Positions 32,760 to 32,867 of a DNA stretch of 32,867 nucleotides are shown piece by piece. The position numbers and the translations under genes were made by a program. A model generated the notes under the pieces. It searched no databases and was not told the origin of the DNA. It saw only the letters and a list, made by a program, of their open reading frames with translations. This DNA is from Butyrivibrio sp. (GTDB taxonomy: Bacteria; Bacillota; Clostridia; Lachnospirales; Lachnospiraceae). The DNA is taken from positions 1 through 32,867 of the forward strand of contig JAKVKH010000041.1 of NCBI GenBank assembly GCA_022486625.1, given 5' to 3'. Positions within the stretch are counted from its first letter, which is position 1. Every line of letters starts with the position of its first letter.

Positions 32760-32867
32760 GCATTTCGTCTGTTAGGAAAGGTATCTCACAGGTTACAAGC
32801 CTCTGAAAAATCTGTTTAGTTAAGAAAAGGCATGTGAAAACGGTTGAGATTTGAATCAGGAAAACAA
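32744..32867. mobile_element. Putative left end of an IS200/IS605-type element in the flagellin gene
   Basis: Sequence after the flagellin break has no flagellin similarity. It holds a short hairpin (AGGTT 32790-32794 / AGCCT 32798-32802, one wobble, 3-nt loop) and two near-identical motifs TTTAGATAAG (32751-32760) and TTTAGTTAAG (32815-32824). A pentamer ATGAT lies just before the junction (32734-32738) and also ends the putative right end at 122-126. IS200/IS605 elements insert next to a fixed short target. No transposase is visible before the window ends, so this is inferred. Confidence 0.4.

Noticed and set aside
1..32867. CRISPR arrays, tRNA or rRNA genes
   Set aside because: No regularly spaced direct repeats, no cloverleaf with the TTCGA-type arm, and no rRNA-like segments were noticed on reading either strand.

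Overview
The window reads as chromosomal DNA of a flagellated, strictly anaerobic Firmicute of the class Clostridia, most likely Lachnospiraceae. This rests on gene content: an oxygen-sensitive class III ribonucleotide reductase, a flgM-flgN-flgK-flgK-flgL-fliW-csrA-flaG-fliD-fliS-fliC cluster in Gram-positive order, sigma-D (sigma-28) promoters, YesN/YesM-type regulators, strong AGGAGG ribosome binding sites and mid GC content. No species can be named from sequence reading alone.

Layout. (1) 1-126: what looks like the right end of an IS200/IS605-type element, with the last codons of a TnpB-like frame and two strong hairpins. (2) 173-4403: uracil permease, convergent xanthine phosphoribosyltransferase, a YeiH-type exporter, and a divergent LysR regulator preceded by two tandem perfect dyads. 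(3) 4491-8737: a membrane diguanylate cyclase, a shared bidirectional terminator, then nrdG-nrdD on the minus strand, with two NrdR-like boxes placed over the promoter. NrdD carries a C-terminal glutaredoxin-like domain. (4) 8738-9420: QueT-type transporter with a structured leader. (5) 9715-13460: mglBAC galactose/glucose ABC transporter. (6) 13600-19689: a structured, riboswitch-like leader, then a small membrane protein, an AraC-type response regulator, a YesM-type histidine kinase and two periplasmic-binding-type proteins. The second of these is a paralogue of MglB. The likely logic is extracellular sugar sensing that controls the adjacent transporter. (7) 19671-20282: an unrecognised 203-residue protein. 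(8) 20463-32759: the late flagellar cluster: anti-sigma factor, chaperones, hook-associated proteins, FliW/CsrA switch, a glycosyltransferase, cap, and a flagellin cut off after about 85 codons.

The flagellin reading frame runs into foreign-looking DNA with a short hairpin and a repeated TTTAGWTAAG motif, which may be the left end of a mobile element. The sequence just before that junction and the putative right end at the window start share ATGAT. The window therefore seems to be bounded by copies of one IS family, which may also be why it ends where it does.

The most interesting unexplained item is the roughly 220-nt leader at 13620-13842. It has an 18-bp bulged closing stem, an internal 11-bp stem, and two mutually exclusive hairpins, one of which would hide the ribosome binding site of the sensor operon. 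All functional names are from reading protein sequence without database searches.
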